DNA from: an uncultured Acidimicrobiales bacterium | GTDB lineage: Bacteria; Actinomycetota; Acidimicrobiia; Acidimicrobiales; SHLQ01 | Assembly: GCA_938002955.1 (NCBI GenBank) | Contig: CALLAA010000110.1 | Coordinates: 1 to 47,777 of the forward strand | Direction: 5' to 3' | DNA length: 47,777 bases | In this document: piece by piece, positions 8,201-15,092 of the stretch | How the letters are laid out: each line of letters begins with the position of its first letter | How positions within the stretch are numbered: the stretch's first letter is position 1 | Notes under the pieces: model-generated | Databases searched by the model: none | The model's input: the letters and a program-made list of their open reading frames with translations, nothing else | What the model was told of the DNA's origin: nothing | Translations under genes and position numbers: made by a program

Positions 8201-8742
8201 ACGACCTTCCATCTCCACCCGCACCAGGTCAGGCGGACGACAAGGACTGGACATGGGTTCTCGACCGCCCTTGCCCAGACTGCGGAGCCGATGTGGGAGC
8301 GCTCACCATCGATGAGGTCGCCGCTCTCAATCGGTCCAACGCAGCCGCATGGGCCGATGTCCTGGCGGACCCTGCAGCAGCTCGGGTTCGTCCTGCCCCC
8401 GACGTGTGGAGCCCACTGGAGTACGCCGCGCACGTTCGCGATGTCTTTCGGCTGTTCCGTGAACGCCTGGACTTGATGCTTGGTGAAGACGACCCGATGT
8501 TCGCCAATTGGAATCCGAACGAGACCGCCGAAGCCGAGCGCTACGACCTTCAAGACCCCGCCACCGTTGCGGCCGAGCTCAGCGAAGCCGCCAACCGACT
8601 CGCCGATCGATTCGGCTCCCTCTCACCGGACCAGCTCGAACGTCCGGGGCGTCGATCCGATGGGGCCTCGTTCTCCGTCCTGTCCTTCGCGCGATATGAG
8701 ATCCACGACCCGCTTCATCACCTCTGGGACGTCACCCAATAA
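8197..8742 (+). CDS. DinB superfamily protein
   Basis: A 181-residue four-helix-bundle protein of the DinB/YfiT type, a group of metal-dependent enzymes that includes thiol transferases working with mycothiol or bacillithiol. The likely metal ligands are His in LEYAAHVRDVFRLFRERL and in the C-terminal YEIHDPLHHLWDV. An N-terminal CPDCG pair is seen before the bundle. It overlaps the cupin stop by 4 bp. The presence of mshA elsewhere in the window is compatible with a mycothiol-linked role, but no substrate can be named. Confidence 0.8.
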   Translation: MNDLPSPPAPGQADDKDWTWVLDRPCPDCGADVGALTIDEVAALNRSNAAAWADVLADPAAARVRPAPDVWSPLEYAAHVRDVFRLFRERLDLMLGEDDPMFANWNPNETAEAERYDLQDPATVAAELSEAANRLADRFGSLSPDQLERPGRRSDGASFSVLSFARYEIHDPLHHLWDVTQ

Positions 8743-8751
8743 CTAACTCCG

Positions 8752-8800
8752 AATCTGTGGAGTCTGAGGACCGAATATCAGTCCTCAGACTCCACAGATT
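8752..8800. repeat. Perfect 20-bp-arm palindrome, copy 1 (5' of AbiEi-like gene)
   Basis: The arms are AATCTGTGGAGTCTGAGGAC and its exact complement, around a 9-nt spacer (8772-8780). It lies 9 bp past the DinB-like stop and 82 bp before the AbiEi-like start. A 30-nt block including the left arm (8750-8779) recurs unchanged at 9789-9818. It could act as terminator for the upstream genes, as operator for the downstream gene, or be a REP-like mobile palindrome. No U-run follows the right arm. Confidence 0.8.
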
Positions 8801-8882
8801 TGTACTGTTCTTGCGTGTCACAGCCCGTTTGTAGAGTCGGCACTACTTCCCCCTATCGCTCGCTCACGAACGTAGGACTCAC

Positions 8883-9785
8883 GTGGAACATCTCTATGAC
8901 TTCGCCTCATCTCGACACGGGGTGTTCTCCCGCCTCGAGGCACAGAAGCTCGGCATCTCGAAGAGCCAGATCAGCACTCGAGTGAAGAATGACCAGTTCA
9001 TTCGAGTAGCACCCGCCGTCTACGCGCTGGCGGGAAGCCCTGACACGTGGGAACAACGGGCGCGAATCGCGGCGCTCACCACACGCGGGCTCGTCAGCCA
9101 TCGCGCTGCCGCGTATGTGCACGGCATCGATGGATTCGGACCGAGCGATATCGAAGTCACGGTCCCAAAGTACCGACGGCCAGAAGGCGCTGGACTCTGG
9201 GTCCATCGCACCACGCAATTCGGCCGAGCTGACGCGCAAGAGGTCGATGGAATTCCGGTTACGGGCATCGCTCGAACGGTCCTCGATGTGGCCGCCGTTC
9301 TTGGACCAAAGCGCCTCAACTGGGTAGTCGACGCGGTGATCCGCCAGGAACTGATCACGTGGGAAGACCTTTTCCATGTGTGGGTCATCCACTCAATCCA
9401 AGGCCGCAACGGTTCGGGCCGCCTCCGAAAGCTGCTCGAGGAGAGGTACGGCGACGAACAGATACCCGACAGTAAATGGAACCGGATGGTGAGCGACTTA
9501 CTGATCGATGCTGGGCTTCCAGCACCGATCATGGAACACGAGGTTCGCTGCAATGGTCGCCTTATTGGCCGGGTCGATCTCGCCTACCCTGATTGCCGAC
9601 TTGCCATCGAGCTCGATAGCTCACGATGGCATCTGAATGCAGAGTCCTTCGTGAAGGACCCACGTCGAAAGAACCAACTCATGCTCGCCGGGTGGACGGT
9701 TCTCACCTTCACGTGGGCCGACTACGCGGACACTCCACGCGTACTCGTCGACACGGTCAAACAAGCACGTCTCACCGCCGCTTAA
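8883..9785 (+). CDS. AbiEi-like antitoxin/nuclease: wHTH domain plus DUF559-like C-terminal domain
   Basis: A 300-residue protein. The N terminus (about 1-50) is the winged-helix typical of AbiEi antitoxins: VFSRLEAQKLGISKSQIS, then FIRVAPAVYALAG. The middle part has AbiEi-type segments (SHRAAAYVHG, IARTVLDVAAVLG). The C terminus resembles the DUF559/Vsr-like PD-(D/E)xK nuclease fold: Asp232 in RVDLAY, Glu243 in AIELDSSRWH, then Asp259/Arg261 and GWTVLTFTWAD. No AbiEii nucleotidyltransferase toxin gene is adjacent, so it is an orphan, as is common in actinobacteria. The GTG start is preceded by a weak AGGAC. Two near-identical palindromes frame it. Whether it cuts DNA, regulates transcription or both is unknown. 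Confidence 0.8.
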   Translation: MEHLYDFASSRHGVFSRLEAQKLGISKSQISTRVKNDQFIRVAPAVYALAGSPDTWEQRARIAALTTRGLVSHRAAAYVHGIDGFGPSDIEVTVPKYRRPEGAGLWVHRTTQFGRADAQEVDGIPVTGIARTVLDVAAVLGPKRLNWVVDAVIRQELITWEDLFHVWVIHSIQGRNGSGRLRKLLEERYGDEQIPDSKWNRMVSDLLIDAGLPAPIMEHEVRCNGRLIGRVDLAYPDCRLAIELDSSRWHLNAESFVKDPRRKNQLMLAGWTVLTFTWADYADTPRVLVDTVKQARLTAA

Positions 9786-9790
9786 ACGCG

Positions 9791-9839
9791 AATCTGTGGA
9801 GTCTGAGGACCGAATATCGACCACCAGACTCCACAGATT
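9791..9839. repeat. Palindrome copy 2 (3' of AbiEi-like gene), decayed right arm
   Basis: The left arm and spacer are identical to copy 1. The right arm keeps only the outer 15 bases (9825-9839), giving a 15-bp stem with a 19-nt loop. It lies between the AbiEi-like stop and the convergent sucD stop, where a bidirectional terminator would be useful. It is in the same orientation as copy 1 and starts 1039 bp downstream of it. Confidence 0.8.
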
Positions 9840-9846
9840 CGTAGTA

Positions 9847-10731
9847 CTAGAGGTTTTTGACGATCTCGGCCATGAGGTCGCCTGCTTCGGTTGGGTTGAG
9901 TCCAACCTGGACGCCTGCATCACGCAGTGCGTCCATCTTGGCCGCAGCCGTGCCCTTGCCGCCGGACACGATTGCTCCTGCGTGGCCCATCTTCTTGCCA
10001 GGAGGCGCCGTGACTCCGGCGACGTAGCTGACGACCGGCTTGGTCACGTTTGCCTTGATGTACTCGGCTGCTTCTTCTTCGGCCGATCCACCAATCTCGC
10101 CGATCATCATGATGGCCTTGGTCTCCGGGTCGGCTTCAAAAGCTGCGAGACAGTCGATGAAGTTCGTGCCAGGGACCGGATCGCCACCGATACCGACCGA
10201 AGTCGTCACGCCGATGTCCTTTTCTTTCAGTTCGTACACAGCCTGGTAGGTGAGCGTTCCCGAGCGGCTGACGACACCGACGGGGCCGCCGGCCTTTGCG
10301 ATGTGTCCGGCCGTGATACCGATGTTTGCTTTTCCGGGGCTGATGATGCCCGGGCAGTTTGGACCCAGCAATCGGGTGTCGGGGTAGTCGGCGACCAGCT
10401 TGTTATAGAACCACGCTTCGTCGTGGGCGGGTACGCCCTCGGTAATGACGACGACGAGCTCCATGCCCGCCTCGGCGGCTTCCATAACGGCGCCCTTTAC
10501 CGCTGGAGGCGGTACGAAGATGCAGCTGGCGTTGCAGCCGGTCTCGGCCTTTGCATCGGCCACCGACGCAAAGATCGGCATTCCGTCAACATCGGTGCCC
10601 GCCTTCTTTGGATGGGTGCCGCCGACGATGTTCGTGCCGTACTCGCGGTTCAGGTTGCCGTAGTAGCGACCCGTGCTTCCGGTCAGCCCTTGGTAAACGA
10701 CCTTGGTGGTTTCATCGAGGAAAATTGCCAT
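9847..10731 (-). CDS. sucD: Succinyl-CoA synthetase alpha subunit
   Basis: A 294-residue alpha subunit of the TCA-cycle enzyme that turns succinyl-CoA into succinate while making ATP or GTP. It has the CoA-binding Rossmann start (VVYQGLTGSTGRYYG), the LLGPNCPGIISPG segment, and the phosphorylated active-site His250 in MGHAGAIVSGGKGT. Length is normal. It follows sucC after 30 nt and ends in the palindrome shared with the AbiEi-like gene. Confidence 0.97.
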   Translation of the reverse strand: MAIFLDETTKVVYQGLTGSTGRYYGNLNREYGTNIVGGTHPKKAGTDVDGMPIFASVADAKAETGCNASCIFVPPPAVKGAVMEAAEAGMELVVVITEGVPAHDEAWFYNKLVADYPDTRLLGPNCPGIISPGKANIGITAGHIAKAGGPVGVVSRSGTLTYQAVYELKEKDIGVTTSVGIGGDPVPGTNFIDCLAAFEADPETKAIMMIGEIGGSAEEEAAEYIKANVTKPVVSYVAGVTAPPGKKMGHAGAIVSGGKGTAAAKMDALRDAGVQVGLNPTEAGDLMAEIVKNL

Positions 10732-10761
10732 TGTTCTTCAGTCCTATTCAGTCGTTCGAGT

Positions 10762-11904
10762 TCAGCCAGCGACGAGCGATACGGCCTTCTCGGCGGCGCT
10801 CAGCATGGTTGGTTCCATCATCAGTGCGTCACCCAGGTGCGGGGCGAGCATGTCGCGTCCCTGCTGAGCGTTCGTGCCATCGAGGCGGATGACGATTGGG
10901 CTATCGATCGTGACCCGCTTCATTGCCTCGATAATGCCTTCGGCAACCTCTTCGCCGCGGGTGATACCGCCGAAGATGTTGATGAAGATCGCCTTGACGT
11001 TCGGGTCGTTGTTGATGACCTCGAGTGCCCCGGCCATGACGTCGGCGTTAGCGCCGCCGCCGATGTCGAGGAAGTTCGCCGGCTTGCCGCCAACCTGATT
11101 GACCACGTCGAGGGTGCTCATCGCAAGTCCAGCACCGTTTGCGATGACACCGACCGAACCATCGAGGCCCACGTACTGCAGGCCCTTTGCGTGAGCGGCA
11201 GCTTCGCGCTCGTCGCGGGTTTGCGTGGCGTCGTATTGCTCGTAGTCGGGGTGCCGGAACACGCTATTTCCGTCGAGGGTGACCTTTGCGTCGAGCACGT
11301 GCACGACACCTTCGGGGGTAAGGATCAGCGGGTTGATCTCCACCATGTCGGCATCGCCGTCGACATAGGCGGTGTACAGCTTCTGCAAGATGTCGACCGA
11401 CCCCTCTACCGCAGCGTCGGGGAGGTTGGCAGCGGCGATCCATCCGCGCACGTCGTCCTCCCTAAGACCGACGACGGGATCGACCCAAATCTTCGCGATG
11501 GCGTCAGGGTTTTCCTCGGCGACGGTCTCGATCTCGACGCCGCCTTCTTTCGACAACATGCCGAGGTGCTTCTTCGCCGAACGATCGAGGGTGAAGCTTG
11601 CGTAGTACTCCTCAGCAATATCGGAGGCCTTCTCAATCCAGACGCGCTGGACGATGTGACCCTTGATATCGAGTCCGAGGATGTTGCTCGCGTGTTCGCG
11701 CACCGCATCGATGTCAGCGGCAAACTTGACGCCGCCAGCCTTGCCTCGACCGCCGGTGTGCACCTGGGCCTTGACCATCACGGGTGCACCGAGCTCTTCA
11801 GCTGCAGCGACAGCTTCGTCTACTGAGAAAGCGATCTTGCCAGGTGATACGGGCATCCCGTATTGCGCAAAGAACTCTTTGCCTTGGTACTCGAACAGGT
11901 CCAC
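10762..11904 (-). CDS. sucC: Succinyl-CoA synthetase beta subunit
   Basis: A 380-residue ATP-grasp subunit. It starts with the family hallmark DLFEYQGKEFFAQYG, then VMVKAQVHTGGRGKAGGVK (nucleotide binding) and ends with NIFGGITRGEEVAEGI, which joins the alpha subunit. The GTG start at 11904 is favoured by this conserved N terminus and by a strong GGAGG 5 nt upstream. An upstream in-frame ATG at 11970 would add 22 unconserved residues. It heads the sucCD operon and is divergent from the membrane-anchored protein at 12002. Confidence 0.96.
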   Translation of the reverse strand: MDLFEYQGKEFFAQYGMPVSPGKIAFSVDEAVAAAEELGAPVMVKAQVHTGGRGKAGGVKFAADIDAVREHASNILGLDIKGHIVQRVWIEKASDIAEEYYASFTLDRSAKKHLGMLSKEGGVEIETVAEENPDAIAKIWVDPVVGLREDDVRGWIAAANLPDAAVEGSVDILQKLYTAYVDGDADMVEINPLILTPEGVVHVLDAKVTLDGNSVFRHPDYEQYDATQTRDEREAAAHAKGLQYVGLDGSVGVIANGAGLAMSTLDVVNQVGGKPANFLDIGGGANADVMAGALEVINNDPNVKAIFINIFGGITRGEEVAEGIIEAMKRVTIDSPIVIRLDGTNAQQGRDMLAPHLGDALMMEPTMLSAAEKAVSLVAG

Positions 11905-11969
11905 TGTTTCCTCCGTCGTGGGGTGAGGTCGCACGTCGTGAACGCCGACTGATACAGCGATACTAGGCA

Positions 11970-11987
11970 AGGGAACATCACTTCCCT
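11970..11987. promoter_or_regulatory. Inverted repeat and -10-like element in front of sucCD
   Basis: AGGGAA-CATCAC-TTCCCT lies just upstream of a minus-strand TAGTAT (11965-11960) that could be the sucC -10. If so, the repeat sits between -10 and -35, where a repressor would block transcription. It also lies just before the divergent gene. Confidence 0.35.
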
Positions 11988-12001
11988 GGTCTCCAACTCA
12001 A

Positions 12002-12511
12002 TTGCCTGTGAGCGCATCTATGCCTGTTGCAAAAGGTCCATCGTTCGATATCCGCAGCGCCGCCATCTTTGGCGGGGTCGCGGTCGTTGCTGCCGTCATT
12101 ATCGGCATCGTCGCCATCCAGCTCGGAACCCGAACGAACACGCTGGTCTTGGGCGACACCGACTTCGGATCGCTGAGCGCAGACAACATGGCCGCAGAGA
12201 TCGCCGAGAACGGACCCATCCTGTGGCCGGACATCGCGAGCGGCAACCGGGACATCTGGTTGCAGCACACCGGTGACACTCCTGGTGAAGGATGGGTTGC
12301 GTTCGACGCCCGTGTCCCCGGGGCGGGGCGCGAGTGCAACGTCACATGGAACGTCGCCGAGCGCACCTTTGCTGATCCCTGTGACGGAGCGACCTATGAC
12401 GAACGTGGTAGCGGCCTGCCACAAATCCCGGTGTACATCGATCAGCGAACGTTGATCATCGACCTGAACGGAATTCGCGACCCCGACGAGTTCTCGGGCT
12501 ACTCGGGATAG
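12002..12511 (+). CDS. Membrane-anchored protein with a degenerate Rieske-like domain
   Basis: A protein of up to 169 residues: a short cytoplasmic N terminus, one transmembrane helix (AAIFGGVAVVAAVIIGIVAI), then an outside domain. The C-terminal part, CNVTWNVAERTFADPCDG followed by ATYDERGSGLPQIPVYID, has the spacing and the Y-D-x-x-G-x-G...P ending of Rieske domains. The CxH...CxxH cluster ligands are missing, so a 2Fe-2S centre is not expected. The resemblance is by eye and may be only structural. The start is uncertain: TTG 12002, GTG 12008 or ATG 12020 are all in frame, without a clear ribosome binding site. A strong hairpin terminator follows. Confidence 0.65.
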   Translation: MPVSASMPVAKGPSFDIRSAAIFGGVAVVAAVIIGIVAIQLGTRTNTLVLGDTDFGSLSADNMAAEIAENGPILWPDIASGNRDIWLQHTGDTPGEGWVAFDARVPGAGRECNVTWNVAERTFADPCDGATYDERGSGLPQIPVYIDQRTLIIDLNGIRDPDEFSGYSG

Positions 12512-12530
12512 CTGTCCGAAAACGACAAAT

Positions 12531-12561
12531 GCGGTCCCAGAGCCCGCCGCTCTGGGACCGC
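12531..12561 (+). terminator. Strong 13-bp stem terminator
   Basis: GCGGTCCCAGAGC-ccgcc-GCTCTGGGACCGC is a perfect 13-bp stem. It starts 19 bp after the stop of the preceding gene and is followed by a T-rich stretch ending in GGTTTTT. It could also work against leftward transcription from pcrA. Confidence 0.85.
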
Positions 12562-12648
12562 AGTTATCTGGTTTTTCAAGCCGCCTGACTCGATAAACCT
12601 TGGGGATTGTCCGCCGCCAGGTGTAGTAAAACACACCCCACCCCCAAA

Positions 12649-12670
12649 AAATGACAACGAGTTGTCATTT
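12649..12670. repeat. 10-bp inverted repeat in the pcrA downstream gap
   Basis: AAATGACAAC-GA-GTTGTCATTT is a perfect, AT-rich inverted repeat in the 249-bp convergent gap between 12511 and 12761. Its short loop and sequence look more like a protein-binding site than a terminator. Further along, CTACCC-ATTT-GGGTAG (12720-12735) is another small inverted repeat. Confidence 0.5.
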
Positions 12671-12737
12671 CACACTTTTCGACACTGAACAGCCCGATTC
12701 GAGAAGCACGTTGTCGAAACTACCCATTTGGGTAGGT

Positions 12738-12758
12738 CCGAAAACCCGTGATTTTCGG
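12738..12758 (-). terminator. Possible pcrA terminator hairpin
   Basis: CCGAAAA-cccgtga-TTTTCGG begins, on the minus strand, 2 nt after the pcrA stop codon. The 7-bp stem has no long U-run after it, so termination strength is doubtful. The strong hairpin at 12531-12561 may serve as backup. Confidence 0.4.
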
Positions 12759-12760
12759 CG

Positions 12761-14995
12761 CTACAGCTTCTCTAGGGGCGCCCAACTCAACAAAAGCTGC
12801 TTCTCCCCAACATCGGGGAAGCGCACTCGCGCTTCGGCCTTATCTCCCGATCCTGTGATGTCGATAATGACACCTTCGCCAAACTTTGCGTGCATGACGT
12901 CGTCGCCGATCTTGAGGCCGAGTTCTTCGGCACCAGAGGGTGTTGGACCGGTCCGCTTCAGCGCGGTCTCGACCATCGATTCGCGGTGTTCCTGACGTCG
13001 ACTCTCGCGGTCCTTGGAACTAAACCCGCCGCTCGATCCATAGCTGCTCGAGCCAAAGCTCGACGAGCGCCGCCTCGCTCGACTCCCTTCGGCGTCTTGC
13101 ACCAGGCCCTCGGGGATCTCGTCGAGGAACCGACTCGGCGGGTTGTACTGGGTGGTCCCATGCAGCATGCGGCTCCAGGCGTGCGACAAGAAGAGCCGCT
13201 CGCGGGCGCGGGTAATTCCGACGTAGGCCAACCGCCGCTCTTCTTCGAGCTCTCGCGGTTCGCCGAGCGAGCGCATATGTGGGAAGACACCGTCCTCAAG
13301 ACCGATGAGGAAGACGATCGGGTACTCCAGCCCCTTTGCCGAATGCAACGTCATCAGTACGACCTGAGACTCGTCCTCGTCGAGCTTGTCGGTATCGGCG
13401 ACCAGGCTGACCTGTTCGAGAAACTCCTCCACCGTCTCGAAGTCCTCGGCGCCACCGACGAGTTCGGCGAGGTTCTCGATGCGGCCTTCGGCTTCGATCG
13501 AACGTTCCTCTTCGAGGTCGGCCATATAGCCAGACGCGTCGAGCATGTACCGCAGCATCTCTGCCGGTCCAGTGTCCGTGAGCTTCTCGGCAGCATCGTC
13601 GATGAGCACCAGAAATTCGTCGATGCCCTTGGGTGCGCGGCCTGAAACCCCAGCTTCGTCGTAGTGGCGAAGGGCGTCGATAAATGGCACTCCCATCATT
13701 TGTGCCCACTGGTCGAGCTTGAGGACGGTCGAATCCCCGATGCCGCGCTTGGGGACGTTGAGGATGCGCTTGATGCTGACCTCGTCGACAGGGTTCGCGA
13801 CCGCCTTCAGGTAGGCCATTGCGTCTTTGACCTCACGCCGGTCATAGAAGCGTGTGCCCCCAATGACCTTGTACGGGATGTTGACGCGGACAAGGTATTC
13901 CTCGAGCGCACGGCTCTGCGCGTTGGTCCGATAGAACACGGCCATATCGCCCCAGCGATGCATGCCGCCTTCGTGGATGCGGGCGAGTTCGTGGGTTACC
14001 CATTGGGCTTCGTCGATCTCGTCGTCAGCGAAATACCGTAGGATCTTCTCGCCGTGCCCTTGTTCGGTCCAGAGCTCTTTTGGCTTGCGGCCCTCATTGT
14101 TTTCGATGACCGCATTGGCGGCGTCGAGCACGGTTTGAGTCGACCGATAGTTCTGTTCGAGTAGGACGACGGTCGAGTCCGGAAACGTTGTCTCAAACTC
14201 GAGGATGTTGCGGATGTCGGCGCCGCGGAATCGATAGATCGATTGGTCGCCGTCGCCAACAACACAGACCTGACGGTGTGCGCTTGCGAGCATCGTGACG
14301 ATCGCGTTCTGCACAGAGTTCGTGTCCTGATACTCATCGACGAGCACATGGCGAAAGCGACGCTGATAGTGATCGAGCACGTCGGGGTGTTTCTTGAAGA
14401 GTTCGACGGTGTTGAACAGCAGGTCGTCGAAGTCCATTGCGCCGGCCTTGAGCAGACGAGCCTGATACTCGGCATACACCTCGGCGATCTTGCGCTCGAA
14501 GATGGTCTGGGCACCCTCGGTGTATTCGGAGACCGTTTTGTAGTCGTTCTTTGCCGAACTGATCGCTCCGTGGACCGTTCGGGGAGGGAACTTCTTGGAG
14601 TCGAGGTTGAGGTCTCGAAGTACGTAGCCGGTGAGCCGGACCGCATCGGACTGGTCGTAGATCGTGAACGATGACGGGAACCCGAGTCGAGCAGCGTCGC
14701 GTCGCAAGATTCGCACACACGCGGAGTGGAACGTGCTTACCCACATCTTCTCGGCGACGGGTCCGACCAAGGCGCCAACGCGTGTCTTCATCTCGTCGGC
14801 GGCCTTGTTCGTGAAGGTGATGGCCAGAATCTCAAACGGCGACACCCCCCGCTCTTGGATCAGATGCGCAATCCGATGGGTGAGCACCCGAGTCTTACCT
14901 GAGCCAGCGCCAGCGATGATGAGCAGCGGCCCACCATCGTGGAGCACGGCGTCTTCTTGGGCAGGATTTAGACCGTCAATGAGTGGCGTCGACAC
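12761..14995 (-). CDS. pcrA: ATP-dependent DNA helicase PcrA/UvrD
   Basis: A 744-residue SF1A 3'-to-5' helicase for nucleotide excision repair and removal of obstacles in replication. Motifs in order: Q-motif region LNPAQEDAVLH, Walker A IAGAGSGKTRVLTHR (Lys34), Ia ITFTNKAADEM, II VDEYQDTN, III VVGDGDQSIYRFRGAD, IV LEQNYRST, V LMTLHSAKGLEYPIVFLIGL, VI RRLAYVGITRARERL. A Ser/Gly-rich linker follows, then a C-terminal Tudor-like segment (IGDDVMHAKFGEGVIIDITG) that in PcrA contacts RNA polymerase. Length is usual for actinobacterial PcrA/UvrD1. Confidence 0.96.
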   Translation of the reverse strand: MSTPLIDGLNPAQEDAVLHDGGPLLIIAGAGSGKTRVLTHRIAHLIQERGVSPFEILAITFTNKAADEMKTRVGALVGPVAEKMWVSTFHSACVRILRRDAARLGFPSSFTIYDQSDAVRLTGYVLRDLNLDSKKFPPRTVHGAISSAKNDYKTVSEYTEGAQTIFERKIAEVYAEYQARLLKAGAMDFDDLLFNTVELFKKHPDVLDHYQRRFRHVLVDEYQDTNSVQNAIVTMLASAHRQVCVVGDGDQSIYRFRGADIRNILEFETTFPDSTVVLLEQNYRSTQTVLDAANAVIENNEGRKPKELWTEQGHGEKILRYFADDEIDEAQWVTHELARIHEGGMHRWGDMAVFYRTNAQSRALEEYLVRVNIPYKVIGGTRFYDRREVKDAMAYLKAVANPVDEVSIKRILNVPKRGIGDSTVLKLDQWAQMMGVPFIDALRHYDEAGVSGRAPKGIDEFLVLIDDAAEKLTDTGPAEMLRYMLDASGYMADLEEERSIEAEGRIENLAELVGGAEDFETVEEFLEQVSLVADTDKLDEDESQVVLMTLHSAKGLEYPIVFLIGLEDGVFPHMRSLGEPRELEEERRLAYVGITRARERLFLSHAWSRMLHGTTQYNPPSRFLDEIPEGLVQDAEGSRARRRSSSFGSSSYGSSGGFSSKDRESRRQEHRESMVETALKRTGPTPSGAEELGLKIGDDVMHAKFGEGVIIDITGSGDKAEARVRFPDVGEKQLLLSWAPLEKL

Positions 14996-15092
14996 GTGTC
15001 AACCATACAGGTGTTCGGTGCACTGATGGGGCGAGCGGTGGGTGCCAACGAAGAAATTTCCTCGCTGGAACCCACCCCCACAGCTCCGGTCT

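Noticed and set aside
8883-9785. Complete AbiE-type toxin-antitoxin pair
   Set aside because: No nucleotidyltransferase (AbiEii-like) gene is next to the AbiEi-like gene; sucD and the DinB-like gene are its neighbours.
9796-11826. A 676-codon open frame on the plus strand antisense to sucD and sucC
   Set aside because: It mirrors the two strongly conserved sucCD genes, crosses their gap, and its product is a His/Asp/Arg-rich sequence without any recognisable domain.
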